From positions 1 to 64,000 of the forward strand of contig JADFDU010000056.1 of the NCBI GenBank assembly GCA_018262775.1: a stretch of 64,000 nt of DNA, in the 5' to 3' direction. Within the stretch, counting starts at the first letter, position 1; every line of letters starts with the position of its first letter. The notes beneath the pieces are model-generated. The model was not told where the DNA came from. It worked only from the letters and a program-made list of their open reading frames with translations, and made no database searches. The stretch comes from Rhodocyclaceae bacterium (GTDB lineage: Bacteria > Pseudomonadota > Gammaproteobacteria > Burkholderiales > Rhodocyclaceae). Below, piece after piece: positions 53,971 to 62,147 of this stretch. A program made the translations under genes and the position numbers.

Positions 53971-54468
53971 TCAGTTCCTGTGCAGCAGCTGTCTGGCGGC
54001 AGCTTCGATTTCAGCCTTGTTCATGGCGCCCAGTTTACTGCCGATGACCTGGCCGTTGCGATCGATCACCAGGGTGAAGGGCACGACCGCCTTGGGATTG
54101 CCGCTGGCCTGCATCAGTGCGATGCCGCCGGACTTGGCCAGCAGGCCGGTGTAGCGCATCTCGTAGGCCTTGGCAAAATCGCGCGTGGACTCGACCTTGT
54201 CGTCGAGGGCGATGCCCACCACGACAAGGCCACGCTTGCCGTAGGCGTCGTGCGCAGCGGCCAGTTCCGGGATTTCCTTGCGGCACGGGCCGCACCAGCG
54301 TGCCCAGAAATTGACGATCAACGGCTTGCCGCGCAGAGTTTCGAAGGCGAAGGGTTTGTCGTCGAAGTCGTGCAGCGTGGCCTCGAAGAGCGCCGCCGCG
54401 GACGGCTGCACCGGCATCTGCGCGCAGACGGCGGGTGCGACGAACAGGGCACACAGCAATGCCAACAA
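53971..54468 (-). CDS. TlpA/ResA-like periplasmic thioredoxin
   Basis: A protein of about 165 residues with the redox motif FWARWCGPCRKEIPEL (WCGPC) in a thioredoxin fold and the GALMNKAEIEAAARQ tail. Start is uncertain: I use TTG 54468 with AGAAGG upstream, which leaves a short signal (LALLCALFVAPAVCA). The track start far upstream runs through repeat DNA. It may reduce cysteines or deliver reductant for copper insertion or cytochrome c assembly for NosZ. Confidence 0.8.
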   Translation of the reverse strand: MLALLCALFVAPAVCAQMPVQPSAAALFEATLHDFDDKPFAFETLRGKPLIVNFWARWCGPCRKEIPELAAAHDAYGKRGLVVVGIALDDKVESTRDFAKAYEMRYTGLLAKSGGIALMQASGNPKAVVPFTLVIDRNGQVIGSKLGAMNKAEIEAAARQLLHRN

Positions 54469-54479
54469 AGAGACTGCCT

Positions 54480-54610
54480 TCTCATGCCTCCGCCGGGCCG
54501 TCCTGAGCGAAAGAAATCGGAGGCATGAAGCAATGACATGGAAGCCGCGTAGCGGCTGAACCCGTGTTGCCCCTTTCCTCGGGCAAGGGGTTGGGGGATG
54601 GGGTGTCATC
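54480..54610. repeat. Repeat-like spacer between nosY and the thioredoxin gene
   Basis: No gene is seen. It contains ATGCCTCCGCCGGGCCGTCC (matching copies near 9713 and 45666) and CCCCTTTCCTCGGGCAAGGGG, a hairpin. It fits the same dispersed repeat family. Confidence 0.55.
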
Positions 54611-55438
54611 TCAGGGCAGATCGCCGCGGCGGAAAAAGAAGTAGCCCGCGCCGGCACAGAGCGCGCCGATGGCAGTCGGGTAAATCAGTGCAAAAAGCTT
54701 GTAGCCGGCCACGCCGAAAGTGTCGAGGATGACGTAGGCCGAAGGACCGAGGACGATGAGTTGCGGATCGAACAGGGCCAGCGCCGCCGTGCGGAACACC
54801 TGCAGCGGATTCGCCAGCGCGATGCCGACCACCACTTCGGGTTGCACGTGGCCCTGGATCATGATGCCGAGCAGGATCAGGTCAAGAAACAGCAGCAGGG
54901 TCAGCCAGATCATGAAAGCCGCGCCCTGGGCGACGTCGGTGCTGCGTGCCAGCGCCGAGACCAGCATGCCCATGCCCAGAAAACACCAGCCCATGACGGC
55001 AAGCAGCGCCGTGTAATAGACGAACATACCCCACGGCACCTCGATGCCGCGCAGCAGCGCCCACAGCACCGCGCCGCCCATGGCGGCGAACACCGGCAGG
55101 AAGATCACCAGGTAGCGGCCGAGGATCTTGCCCCAGAACCAGGCGGCCAGGCCGACGGGCAGCGACAGCAGGTATTCGAACACGCCTGCCTCGCGGTCGC
55201 CCGCCACCGAGCGCACGGTGGTGATGAGGACGAAGATCGGCAGGATGGCCATGCACAGCTGGATGTAGGTGACGAGCAGCCTTGAAAGGCCGATGAAGCC
55301 GAGCACGCGCGACTCGGTCAGGCCGAAGACGAAGAGCAACGCCACCAGGCCGCCGAAGACCAGGCTGTAGATGGCGAACCAGCGCGCGCGCAGCGATTCG
55401 ACGATGTCCAGCTTGGCGGTGAGCCAGAGATATTTCAT
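54611..55438 (-). CDS. nosY: NosY-like ABC transporter permease
   Basis: A 275-residue protein with about six hydrophobic segments, MKYLWLTAKLDIVESLRARWF. The GDREAGVFEYLLSLPVG stretch is a NosY hallmark. With NosF and NosD it forms an ABC system needed to mature the copper centre of NosZ. It follows nosL on the minus strand after a 169-bp spacer. Typical order is nosDFY, but here nosL lies between nosF and nosY. Confidence 0.92.
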   Translation of the reverse strand: MKYLWLTAKLDIVESLRARWFAIYSLVFGGLVALLFVFGLTESRVLGFIGLSRLLVTYIQLCMAILPIFVLITTVRSVAGDREAGVFEYLLSLPVGLAAWFWGKILGRYLVIFLPVFAAMGGAVLWALLRGIEVPWGMFVYYTALLAVMGWCFLGMGMLVSALARSTDVAQGAAFMIWLTLLLFLDLILLGIMIQGHVQPEVVVGIALANPLQVFRTAALALFDPQLIVLGPSAYVILDTFGVAGYKLFALIYPTAIGALCAGAGYFFFRRGDLP

Positions 55439-55607
55439 TCAACTGACTCCATGGCATCATAGTTCGGGCGCTGGGCCTCCCCAAGCCCGAACGGCACGCG
55501 CCGGAGGCGCAAAGTGCGCCCACGCATCCACGAAGCGCCCCCTAACAACCGAGCGCAGCGAGCTTGCAGGCTTTCCCCCGCGAGGGGGAACTGAAGGGGG
55601 CGGGCCA
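55439..55607. repeat. GC-rich spacer between nosL and nosY
   Basis: No gene is seen. It holds GGCGCTGGGCCTCCCCAAGC and CCCCCGCGAGGGGGAAC, both hairpin-forming, similar in type to other repeats of this window. Confidence 0.45.
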
Positions 55608-56084
55608 TCACTTCCCCTTCGCCAGCACGTGCCCGCGCATGGCCTCGAAAGTCAGCCCCCCCGACACGGCGGTATGGACTGCAGCGAAGTTGTAGCCCAT
55701 CGGTGAGGCCTTGCCGCCGATAAATTGAGCGGTGCGCGGATCGAGCCAGCGTTCGCCCTCGCCGGACGAGTCGGCTACCCACATGCGCGTCGCAGGATCG
55801 GCCATCCACGGGTGCTGCGCCGCCTTGTCGCGCAGCCAGATCGTCAGGCAGCCGATGTCGTCGAACTTGAAGACGGTGTTTTTTTCGCCGCCGCGCATTT
55901 GCGCGGCGAAGCGGCGGTCCGAGATCACCATGCTGCAGCGTACGCAGGCGTCGCGATCCCATTTGATTTCGGCCATGCCTTCCGGCCAGTCGCTTTTTTT
56001 TCCGCAGGCACTCAAGAACGCCGCGAGCGGGCTGAGGATCATTCCCGTTACTGCCAGTTGGCAGAGAAAGCGCCGCCGGCTCAT
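55608..56084 (-). CDS. nosL: NosL-like copper-binding lipoprotein
   Basis: A 158-residue lipoprotein. The signal MSRRRFLCQLAVTGMILSPL ends in the lipobox LSAC (Cys27). The CVRCSMVISDRRFAAQ block carries the Cys and Met residues that bind Cu(I) in NosL. FKFDDIGCLTIWL and ERWLDPRTAQFIGG are family blocks. NosL delivers copper for NosZ maturation. Start ATG 56084 overlaps the nosF stop by 4 nt. Confidence 0.9.
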   Translation of the reverse strand: MSRRRFLCQLAVTGMILSPLAAFLSACGKKSDWPEGMAEIKWDRDACVRCSMVISDRRFAAQMRGGEKNTVFKFDDIGCLTIWLRDKAAQHPWMADPATRMWVADSSGEGERWLDPRTAQFIGGKASPMGYNFAAVHTAVSGGLTFEAMRGHVLAKGK

Positions 56085-56950
56085 GGAGCCGCCTTGCCGT
56101 CCCGCTCGCGCATGGAAATGCGGCTGACGATGGCGACGTAGCGCGACAGCGTGCCGAGAAAACGCAATCGGTCCGGGCCGGCGACTTCGCCTTCCCACAC
56201 TAGGCCGTCGCCGCAATCGCGGAAATTCCACGCGCCCACTGCCTTGACGAAGGCGGGCTCGGCGCGGCGTGCCTCGATGCGGCAGTCGAGCAGGACGGAG
56301 AGCGATATGTCGTCAGCGACGCGGTCGTCCAGCACGACGCGCCCCATGTCCAGCTCAATGACGCGGTTGACCAGCGTGGCCACCTCGTCGAGGCGGTGGC
56401 TGGAAATCAGCATGGTGGTGTCGTGCTGGCGCTCGGCGAGCAGTTCGAAGAATATCTTGCGCGCTTCGGGGTCGAGGTTGGCGGCCGGCTCGTCCATGAC
56501 CAGCACCTTGGCCTCGCGCCCCAGGGCGATGGCGATGAGCACTTTCTGCTTCTGCCCGCCGGAGAGCTTGACGAAGGGGCGAGAGAGAATCGGCGCCACC
56601 TCCAGGCCGAGCCGACCCGACAGGTCGCGGATGCGCTGCGGGTCGGTGCCGCACAGGTCGGCGGCAAAGCCGATCAACTGGCCCACCGGCATTCTCAGCG
56701 GCGGCGGCAGTTGCGGCACGAAGCCGATGTCGCCGAGCACGACGGTGCGCTCCAGACGTGGCGAATGGCCGCTGATGGCGACGCTGCCCTCGTGCGTGTA
56801 TTCACCCAGCAGGCAGCGGATCAGGGTGGTCTTGCCGGCGCCGTTGGAGCCGATCAGGGCGACCCGCTCGCCAAGGCCGATCTCGAGGCTGATGCCATCG
56901 AGAACGCGGGCCCGCTTGAAGGACTTGGCGACATTCTGAAATCGAATCAT
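56081..56950 (-). CDS. nosF: NosF-like ABC transporter ATP-binding protein
   Basis: A 289-residue ATPase with Walker A IGSNGAGKTTL and signature KLSGGQKQKVLIAIALGREAKVLVMDEPAANLD. It partners NosY and NosD in NosZ assembly. The C-terminus has an extra domain of about 80 residues after the ATPase core, as in NosF. It is downstream of nosH (30-bp gap). Confidence 0.92.
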   Translation of the reverse strand: MIRFQNVAKSFKRARVLDGISLEIGLGERVALIGSNGAGKTTLIRCLLGEYTHEGSVAISGHSPRLERTVVLGDIGFVPQLPPPLRMPVGQLIGFAADLCGTDPQRIRDLSGRLGLEVAPILSRPFVKLSGGQKQKVLIAIALGREAKVLVMDEPAANLDPEARKIFFELLAERQHDTTMLISSHRLDEVATLVNRVIELDMGRVVLDDRVADDISLSVLLDCRIEARRAEPAFVKAVGAWNFRDCGDGLVWEGEVAGPDRLRFLGTLSRYVAIVSRISMRERDGKAAP

Positions 56951-56980
56951 GAAGGACGGATTATACGGCTGGGCCCCGGC

Positions 56981-57964
56981 TCACAGCAGCTTGGAAAGCC
57001 CCTTCACATCGTAGGTCAACGACCCGGTCGGACAGACATCCACGCACAGGCCGCAGCGCGTGCAATCCGGGCCGATTGGCACTTCGGTATGTACCGCACG
57101 GCCCTTGATGACGGTGTCGAGGACATGCGGCACGAGGCACACCTTGCGGCAATTGCCTTCATGGAAACAGCCCTCCAGCGTGTACTTGATACGCACCGGA
57201 GAGAAGATGCCGACCACGCCGTAGGTCAGGCCGATCGGGCAGGCATAGCGGCACCAGGCGCGACGCACGAAAAACACCTCGAACGCCAGCAGCGCCAGCA
57301 CCCACAGCAGTGCCACGCCCGGTCCGTAGATCAGCGCGCGCGAGACGATGCCGGTGGGCGAGATAGCCTCATACACCGTGTAGCCGGTGGCGAAGGCGAG
57401 CAGGGCGAAGACGATCCAGAAGACGGTACGCAGGCGCCGGTCGACCGGCTGGTCGACCACCAGCTTTTCTCGCACCAGCCAGAGGTGGATCTTCTCCGCC
57501 CACTCGGCGAGCAGATGGTAGGGGCAGACCCAGGAGCAGAAGGTGCGTCCGCCGAAGAGGGTCCACAGCACGAGTATGGTGCCGGTGCCGATGAGCAGGT
57601 TGGTGATGATGTTCCGGTGCGCCAGCATTACCTGCAGCGCCGAGTTGAGGTCGATCAGGTGAAAGCCGATGAAGCGTGAGGCGGTCAGCGCGCCTTCCAG
57701 GATCTGCACGTCGTAGTGGTAGGAGACGACGAAGAACAGGTTGATCAGGATCAGCGTGATCCAGCGCCGGTTACGCCACTTGTGCGAGGTGTTCATGTGG
57801 GCCTCGGCATGCGCCGCCGCGGCCTGCAGTTTCTCCTTGTTGGTGGTGCGCTTGACGAAGTGGATCTGCTTCGCTTCCTCGCTGAACGCCTCGGGCTTTT
57901 TGGGCTCACGGCCGAACATCACGAGGATCTGCTCGAAGAAGCGTTTTCTGAGGATTGCGTTCAT
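56981..57964 (-). CDS. nosH: NosH, NapH-like membrane iron-sulfur protein
   Basis: A 327-residue protein with about four membrane segments. Cys motifs are FCSWVCPYHLL and RYACPIGL, and two ferredoxin-like sites GCFHEGNCRKVCLVP and CTRCGLCVDVCPTG. This is the NosH of clade II-type nos clusters, which with NosG passes quinol electrons to NosZ. I start it at ATG 57964, overlapping nosG by 4 nt; the track start is inside nosG. Confidence 0.9.
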   Translation of the reverse strand: MNAILRKRFFEQILVMFGREPKKPEAFSEEAKQIHFVKRTTNKEKLQAAAAHAEAHMNTSHKWRNRRWITLILINLFFVVSYHYDVQILEGALTASRFIGFHLIDLNSALQVMLAHRNIITNLLIGTGTILVLWTLFGGRTFCSWVCPYHLLAEWAEKIHLWLVREKLVVDQPVDRRLRTVFWIVFALLAFATGYTVYEAISPTGIVSRALIYGPGVALLWVLALLAFEVFFVRRAWCRYACPIGLTYGVVGIFSPVRIKYTLEGCFHEGNCRKVCLVPHVLDTVIKGRAVHTEVPIGPDCTRCGLCVDVCPTGSLTYDVKGLSKLL

Positions 57965-58839
57965 GTTCTCCAAACCTCTCTGGGCATGATTTCGATGCTG
58001 CCCGGCTCGGTCGGGCAGATCATCTCGCACACGCCGCAGCCGACGCAGGGTTCGTGCACCACCGGCGACTTGCGCTGCGTACCGTCGGGCGCGTACACCG
58101 TCTCGATGGAGATGGCGCCCTTGATCGGGCACTCGCGCACGCACAGATCGCACTCTTCCACCTCGTAGCGGTATTCGGCGATCGGGATCGGCTTCCAGCG
58201 GTTGATGCGCATGTAGCGCATCTTGCCGCGGAAGGTGTGGCCGCGCGCCGGACCCTTGAAGCCCTTGCCCTTGATGGCGAGGCACATCTCCGGCCGGGTG
58301 AGGCGCGCCACGCCCATGCGCTCTCTGAAGTTGAGTGTCGGCTCGGGGTCGTCTTCCTTGGCGATGAGGATCGGCTTGGCGGCGAGCTGCGCGCCGGGCC
58401 GCGTCTCGAAGGAAGCGGGCTTTTCATATGCCAGCGCACCCGTCGGACAGGCCAGGACGCACTGCACGGCGTCGCAGGAAAAGTCGCATGCCTGGTCGCG
58501 CGCGTCGATGTAGGGCGCGCCGACGCCGATACCGTCGACGAGATCGGCCAGGCGGATGGCCTCCACCGGGCAGACCTGCACACACTGGCCGCACTTGATG
58601 CAGGAGGAGAGGAAATGTTTTTCGTCCAGCGCCCCGGGCGGGCGCAGGCGTGACTTGCGCGCATAGACCAGGGGCAGGAAGCCCGAGAGGCCTGCGCCGA
58701 GCACGCCGCCGGTGAGCAGCACGGTGCGCAGGAACTTGCGCCGCAAGGCCTGCCGCTTCGAGCGGGAGAGCGGCGGCGGCTTCACCTTGCCGGCCGGCTT
58801 GGGCGGCGGCAGGTCATCCGGTTTATCGGCTTCGCTCAT
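57961..58839 (-). CDS. nosG: NosG, NapG-like iron-sulfur protein
   Basis: A 292-residue protein with one N-terminal hydrophobic segment after a Pro/Lys/Arg-rich tail, and four ferredoxin-like sites: CIKCGQCVQVCP, CDFSCDAVQCVLACP, CDLCVRECP, CVGCGVCEMICP. It pairs with NosH. ATGA overlaps are present at both ends (with nosD and nosH), so translation is coupled. Confidence 0.92.
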   Translation of the reverse strand: MSEADKPDDLPPPKPAGKVKPPPLSRSKRQALRRKFLRTVLLTGGVLGAGLSGFLPLVYARKSRLRPPGALDEKHFLSSCIKCGQCVQVCPVEAIRLADLVDGIGVGAPYIDARDQACDFSCDAVQCVLACPTGALAYEKPASFETRPGAQLAAKPILIAKEDDPEPTLNFRERMGVARLTRPEMCLAIKGKGFKGPARGHTFRGKMRYMRINRWKPIPIAEYRYEVEECDLCVRECPIKGAISIETVYAPDGTQRKSPVVHEPCVGCGVCEMICPTEPGSIEIMPREVWRT

Positions 58840-60155
58840 AGATTCTTCCTTTCCATTTCGAAGCGTGGCGCCTCATCCCTGAGCATGAGATCCGGCGAAG
58901 AGAAAGGCGCCAGCCGCTCGAGGAAATCGAGCATCTCGAGGGCAGGCGAGGTCTTGAAGAACCGCGCCTGGGGTATTTCCATCCAGATGCGATCGGCGAA
59001 CGCATACAGTTCGTAGGGCGTGTCGCCAACGTTGTCGCCGTCGCGGTCGAAGCCCTGGTAGTCGTCCCAGTAGTTGCCGCGCCACTCGTTGAGGTTCGAG
59101 GCGCCGCGGCCGGCCTGCATCACGTGCGTGAGGTTGCCTTCGAAGACGTTGCCGGTGGCGATGTTGCCGCCCAGTTCGCTGGTGAACATGATGCCGATGC
59201 CGTTGTAGGCGATGCGATTGTGCTTGAATTGGATCTTCGAGTCGGGCTGGAAAGGGGACAGGTCGGAACCGATGCCCACTGCGCAGTAGATGATCTTGTT
59301 GCCCTCGATGACCGAGCTGGAAGCCTCCTTGAAGCCGATGCCCATGCCGGTGGCGCCGGTGGCGTGCGAGATGACGTTGTTGCGCACATTCACCCTCTCC
59401 GTATACATCATGTACACGCCGACGGCGTTATCGTAGAAGCGGTTGCCGACCACCTCGTTGTCGTTGGCGAACATGAAATGGATGGAATAGCGGCTGCGGC
59501 GGCCGAGATTATCGCGGAAGACATTGCCGTTGGAGTACCACACCACCATGTCGCGCGAGTCGACCACCTCGTTGTTCTCGATGCGGTTCTTCATGCTGTA
59601 CCACAGGCGCAGGCCGTCGCCGCGCAGGCCCAGGCTGAACGGCTTCGAGCTGATTTTATTGCCGCGAACGAGATTTCCGTTGGCCTGCTTCAGGTCGATG
59701 CCGAACAGGCAGTCGCTGATGACGAGGGCTTCGATGGTGTTGTGGTCACCGCGCACGTTGAGGCAGGCGTCGTCGGAGTCGTGCGAGGCGCCGGAATTCT
59801 TCAGATGCAGGCCGCGCAGCGTCGAACTGTTGGCTTCCAGGACGAAGACCGTGCCCTTGCCGCCGCCGTCGATGGTGACTTGACCGCCGCCGTCGATGAC
59901 CAGCGGCTTGTTGACCAGCACCGGCCCGGAATAGGTGCCTGGGGCCAGTTTCAGGGTCGATCCGGCCGGCGCCTGGTTGACCAGGGTCTGCAGCCAGGGC
60001 AGATGCGGCACATGCGGCGCCGTGGGCATCGGCGCAGGTTCCGACGACGACCCCCAGCCGGCGGCGGGGGCGGCCATGTCGGGCGGCGTCGAGGTGGAGG
60101 CTGCCAGGGCCAGCCCGCCGATTACCAGCGCCAGCAATGCGAGCGCGTGTTTCAT
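58836..60155 (-). CDS. nosD: NosD, periplasmic copper-centre maturation protein
   Basis: A 439-residue protein with a signal peptide (LALLALVIGGLALA) and parallel beta-helix (CASH/NosD) repeats such as RGNKIS, IENNEVVDSRD, FRDNL and VRNNVISHATG. It also has YWDDYQGFDRDGDNVGDTPY near the C-terminus. I start it at ATG 60155; the track start 130 codons upstream lies in nosB. It acts with NosFY to build the CuZ site of NosZ. Confidence 0.93.
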   Translation of the reverse strand: MKHALALLALVIGGLALAASTSTPPDMAAPAAGWGSSSEPAPMPTAPHVPHLPWLQTLVNQAPAGSTLKLAPGTYSGPVLVNKPLVIDGGGQVTIDGGGKGTVFVLEANSSTLRGLHLKNSGASHDSDDACLNVRGDHNTIEALVISDCLFGIDLKQANGNLVRGNKISSKPFSLGLRGDGLRLWYSMKNRIENNEVVDSRDMVVWYSNGNVFRDNLGRRSRYSIHFMFANDNEVVGNRFYDNAVGVYMMYTERVNVRNNVISHATGATGMGIGFKEASSSVIEGNKIIYCAVGIGSDLSPFQPDSKIQFKHNRIAYNGIGIMFTSELGGNIATGNVFEGNLTHVMQAGRGASNLNEWRGNYWDDYQGFDRDGDNVGDTPYELYAFADRIWMEIPQARFFKTSPALEMLDFLERLAPFSSPDLMLRDEAPRFEMERKNL

Positions 60156-60169
60156 GATGTAGGGAGCGT

Positions 60170-61153
60170 CTACTCCGCCGAGCCCTCGCGCATCTGCTTG
60201 CGGCGGATGAGCAGGGCCAGCATCAGCGCGGCGAACACCAGCAGCAACAGGGCATAGCCCCAATAGGGGTAGGAGTAGGTCGAGAACTGTGCCACCTTGC
60301 CTTCGCCGAACACGGTGGGCATGAAGGGCTTGACGGTGAATGCGCCCCAGGGGTGTAGGTTGTGGCCGAAGAACCACAGCCAGCCGGCATAGTCGATGAC
60401 GAAGTAGATCGGCAGCAGCGCTGGCACCAGCGCCAGCAGCAGCGAGAACCCACGCATTTTCCACACGCCGATGAGAACGACGATCATGGCCACGATCAAG
60501 CCTACGATGGCCGCATACGTGGCGAATTTCAGGTTGGCCACCCACACATCGAGCACTTCGGGCTGGTTGAAGAAGGAGGCAGCCTCATGGTGGTAGTAGG
60601 CGGCGAAGGCATTGAGATGGCCCAACGCGATTTGGTCCACCACCATCCACGCGGCTACTGCCGCGAAGCCGCCGGCGAGGACGATCAGCCGCCGTTTGCG
60701 CTGCGTTGCCATGAACCCCAGCAGCATCACGGCGAAAAAGCCGAAGATGAATTTCGACAGACGCAATTCGACCGGAGACCCGGTGGCGATCGGATACATG
60801 CCGACGTAGTGATTGATGGTGTTCATCTCATGCACGCAGTCCAGGCCCTTGGCGCCCTTGTCGGCATCCTTGCCTGCACCCGTGACCGGGTTGTAGCGCT
60901 CCACATGCTCCGAGAGATCCTGCTGGATGATTTCGTTCGACAGACGGCTGCCCTTGGGTGCCGTCGTGCAGCCGTTGTACACGCCGTCGAAGTGGAAATG
61001 GATGCGGATGCCGTCGGGAAAGGCATCCTTCGGGTAGTTCGGTGCAGTCAGCGATACCCACCAGATGGGTGAGAAATAGGCGGCCACCATGGCGACCAGC
61101 GCGATTGCCGTGAGCGCGGTGACGATAAGGGTCTGCTTTTTTTGGGCTTGCAT
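60170..61153 (-). CDS. nosB: NosB-like integral membrane protein
   Basis: A protein of about 327 residues with five or six hydrophobic segments, one N-terminal and a C-terminal cluster. A periplasmic region holds GCTTAPKGSRLSNEII and a His-containing NTINHYVGMYPI. NosB is a clade II-specific nos protein whose biochemical role is not known. I start it at ATG 61153; the track TTG is two codons upstream. It lies between a di-haem cytochrome gene and nosD. Confidence 0.83.
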   Translation of the reverse strand: MQAQKKQTLIVTALTAIALVAMVAAYFSPIWWVSLTAPNYPKDAFPDGIRIHFHFDGVYNGCTTAPKGSRLSNEIIQQDLSEHVERYNPVTGAGKDADKGAKGLDCVHEMNTINHYVGMYPIATGSPVELRLSKFIFGFFAVMLLGFMATQRKRRLIVLAGGFAAVAAWMVVDQIALGHLNAFAAYYHHEAASFFNQPEVLDVWVANLKFATYAAIVGLIVAMIVVLIGVWKMRGFSLLLALVPALLPIYFVIDYAGWLWFFGHNLHPWGAFTVKPFMPTVFGEGKVAQFSTYSYPYWGYALLLLVFAALMLALLIRRKQMREGSAE

Positions 61154-61264
61154 GATCAACTCGCTGTCAGGGTGTTTGCCTTCTCCTCCAGCGGCCGACG
61201 GATGTTCATGCCGGCCGTCTCAGGCCAAAATGCCACCTTGGACAGGCGGTCTTCTTGTGCGGAT

Positions 61265-61292
61265 CCTGCCGCGCCGGAAGCGGCGCGGCAGG
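61265..61292. other. GC hairpin between nosC-type cytochrome and nosB
   Basis: CCTGCCGCGCC and GGCGCGGCAGG are perfect 11-bp arms with a 6-nt loop. No T-run follows on either strand. It is more likely to stabilise or attenuate the nos transcript than to end it. Confidence 0.5.
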
Positions 61293-61300
61293 GGAGGGTA

Positions 61301-62026
61301 TTACTTCTTGCCGCCCTTCGGCTTGCACATCGAGCCGGGCATGGCCAGACTCGACTGGTAGGCAGAGATGGCCACCAGCTGCTCGTTGGTGTAGGGCTTG
61401 ATGACCTTCACCATGTCCGGGTTGGCGTTGCGGCGTTTGCCGTCGCGAATTTCCGTCATCTGGCGCAGCAGGTACTTGTAATGCTGGCCGGCAATGACGG
61501 GATAGAACTTGTCCTTGTTGCCCTCGCCGTTCTTGCCGTGGCATTCCTGGCACTGCTTCTCGTAGAGCGCCTTGCCGTCGGCGACCTGCTTGGCGGCATT
61601 GGCGCCCTCATACTTGCCATGGTCGAGCGGGATGCACAACGACTGGATATAGGCGGAGACATTCGCCAATTCCTGCGCATCGGTCAGTTCCTTGGCGAAG
61701 GGATACATGGTCGGGTTGTCGCGCAGACCGGCGCGAATGTCGGCCATCTGCTTGATCAGCACCGTGGTGTGCTGGCCGGCGAGCTGCGGGAAGGTGCCGT
61801 CGGGACGGCCGGCGCCGTTGGGCAGGTGGCAGGCGCCGCAGACTTCGTAACCGTCGCGTCCTTCCTTGGTGTTGCCCTTGAATTTCAGGGCCTCGATCTT
61901 CTCGCCCTCCTGGGCGTTCCACTTGTATTCCTTTGATTCGATGCCTTCTTTTTTCGGCGCCGGCGGTCCGGCCAGAACGAGCGCAGAGGAAAGGGCGAGC
62001 GACAGGACTAGAGCAATGTGCTTCAT
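61301..62026 (-). CDS. Di-haem cytochrome c of the nos cluster
   Basis: A 241-residue protein with a signal (ALVLSLALSSALVLA) and two haem sites, CGACH and CQECH, each with the cytochrome c4-like GQHTTVLIKQM and GQHYKYLLRQM blocks. It resembles NosC2-type cytochromes of clade II clusters and may donate electrons to NosZ. I start it at ATG 62026 with GGGAG upstream. It begins a second transcription unit after an FNR-like box. Confidence 0.88.
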   Translation of the reverse strand: MKHIALVLSLALSSALVLAGPPAPKKEGIESKEYKWNAQEGEKIEALKFKGNTKEGRDGYEVCGACHLPNGAGRPDGTFPQLAGQHTTVLIKQMADIRAGLRDNPTMYPFAKELTDAQELANVSAYIQSLCIPLDHGKYEGANAAKQVADGKALYEKQCQECHGKNGEGNKDKFYPVIAGQHYKYLLRQMTEIRDGKRRNANPDMVKVIKPYTNEQLVAISAYQSSLAMPGSMCKPKGGKK

Positions 62027-62088
62027 ATCATCTCCCACGACTGAATATAAGGAATGTCTTAATTATCCAGAAATTAGCCAGCGATACA

Positions 62089-62102
62089 TTGACTTGAGTC
62101 AA
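62089..62102. promoter_or_regulatory. FNR/DNR-like box upstream of the second nos unit
   Basis: TTGACTTGAGTCAA is a perfect palindrome matching TTGAY-N4-RTCAA. It lies about 70 bp upstream of the di-haem cytochrome start. It suggests the downstream nosB-D-G-H-F-L-Y genes are expressed anaerobically from their own promoter. Confidence 0.7.
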
Positions 62103-62112
62103 TAGGTGAATA

Positions 62113-62133
62113 ACGGCCACCTTGGGTGGCCGT
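62113..62133 (-). terminator. Terminator hairpin after the monohaem cytochrome gene
   Basis: ACGGCCACC and GGTGGCCGT form a 9-bp stem with a 3-nt loop. On the minus strand it is followed by TATTC, a weak T-run. It would end the nosZ-cytochrome transcript just before the FNR box. Confidence 0.55.
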
Positions 62134-62147
62134 CGCAACAGACTGAT

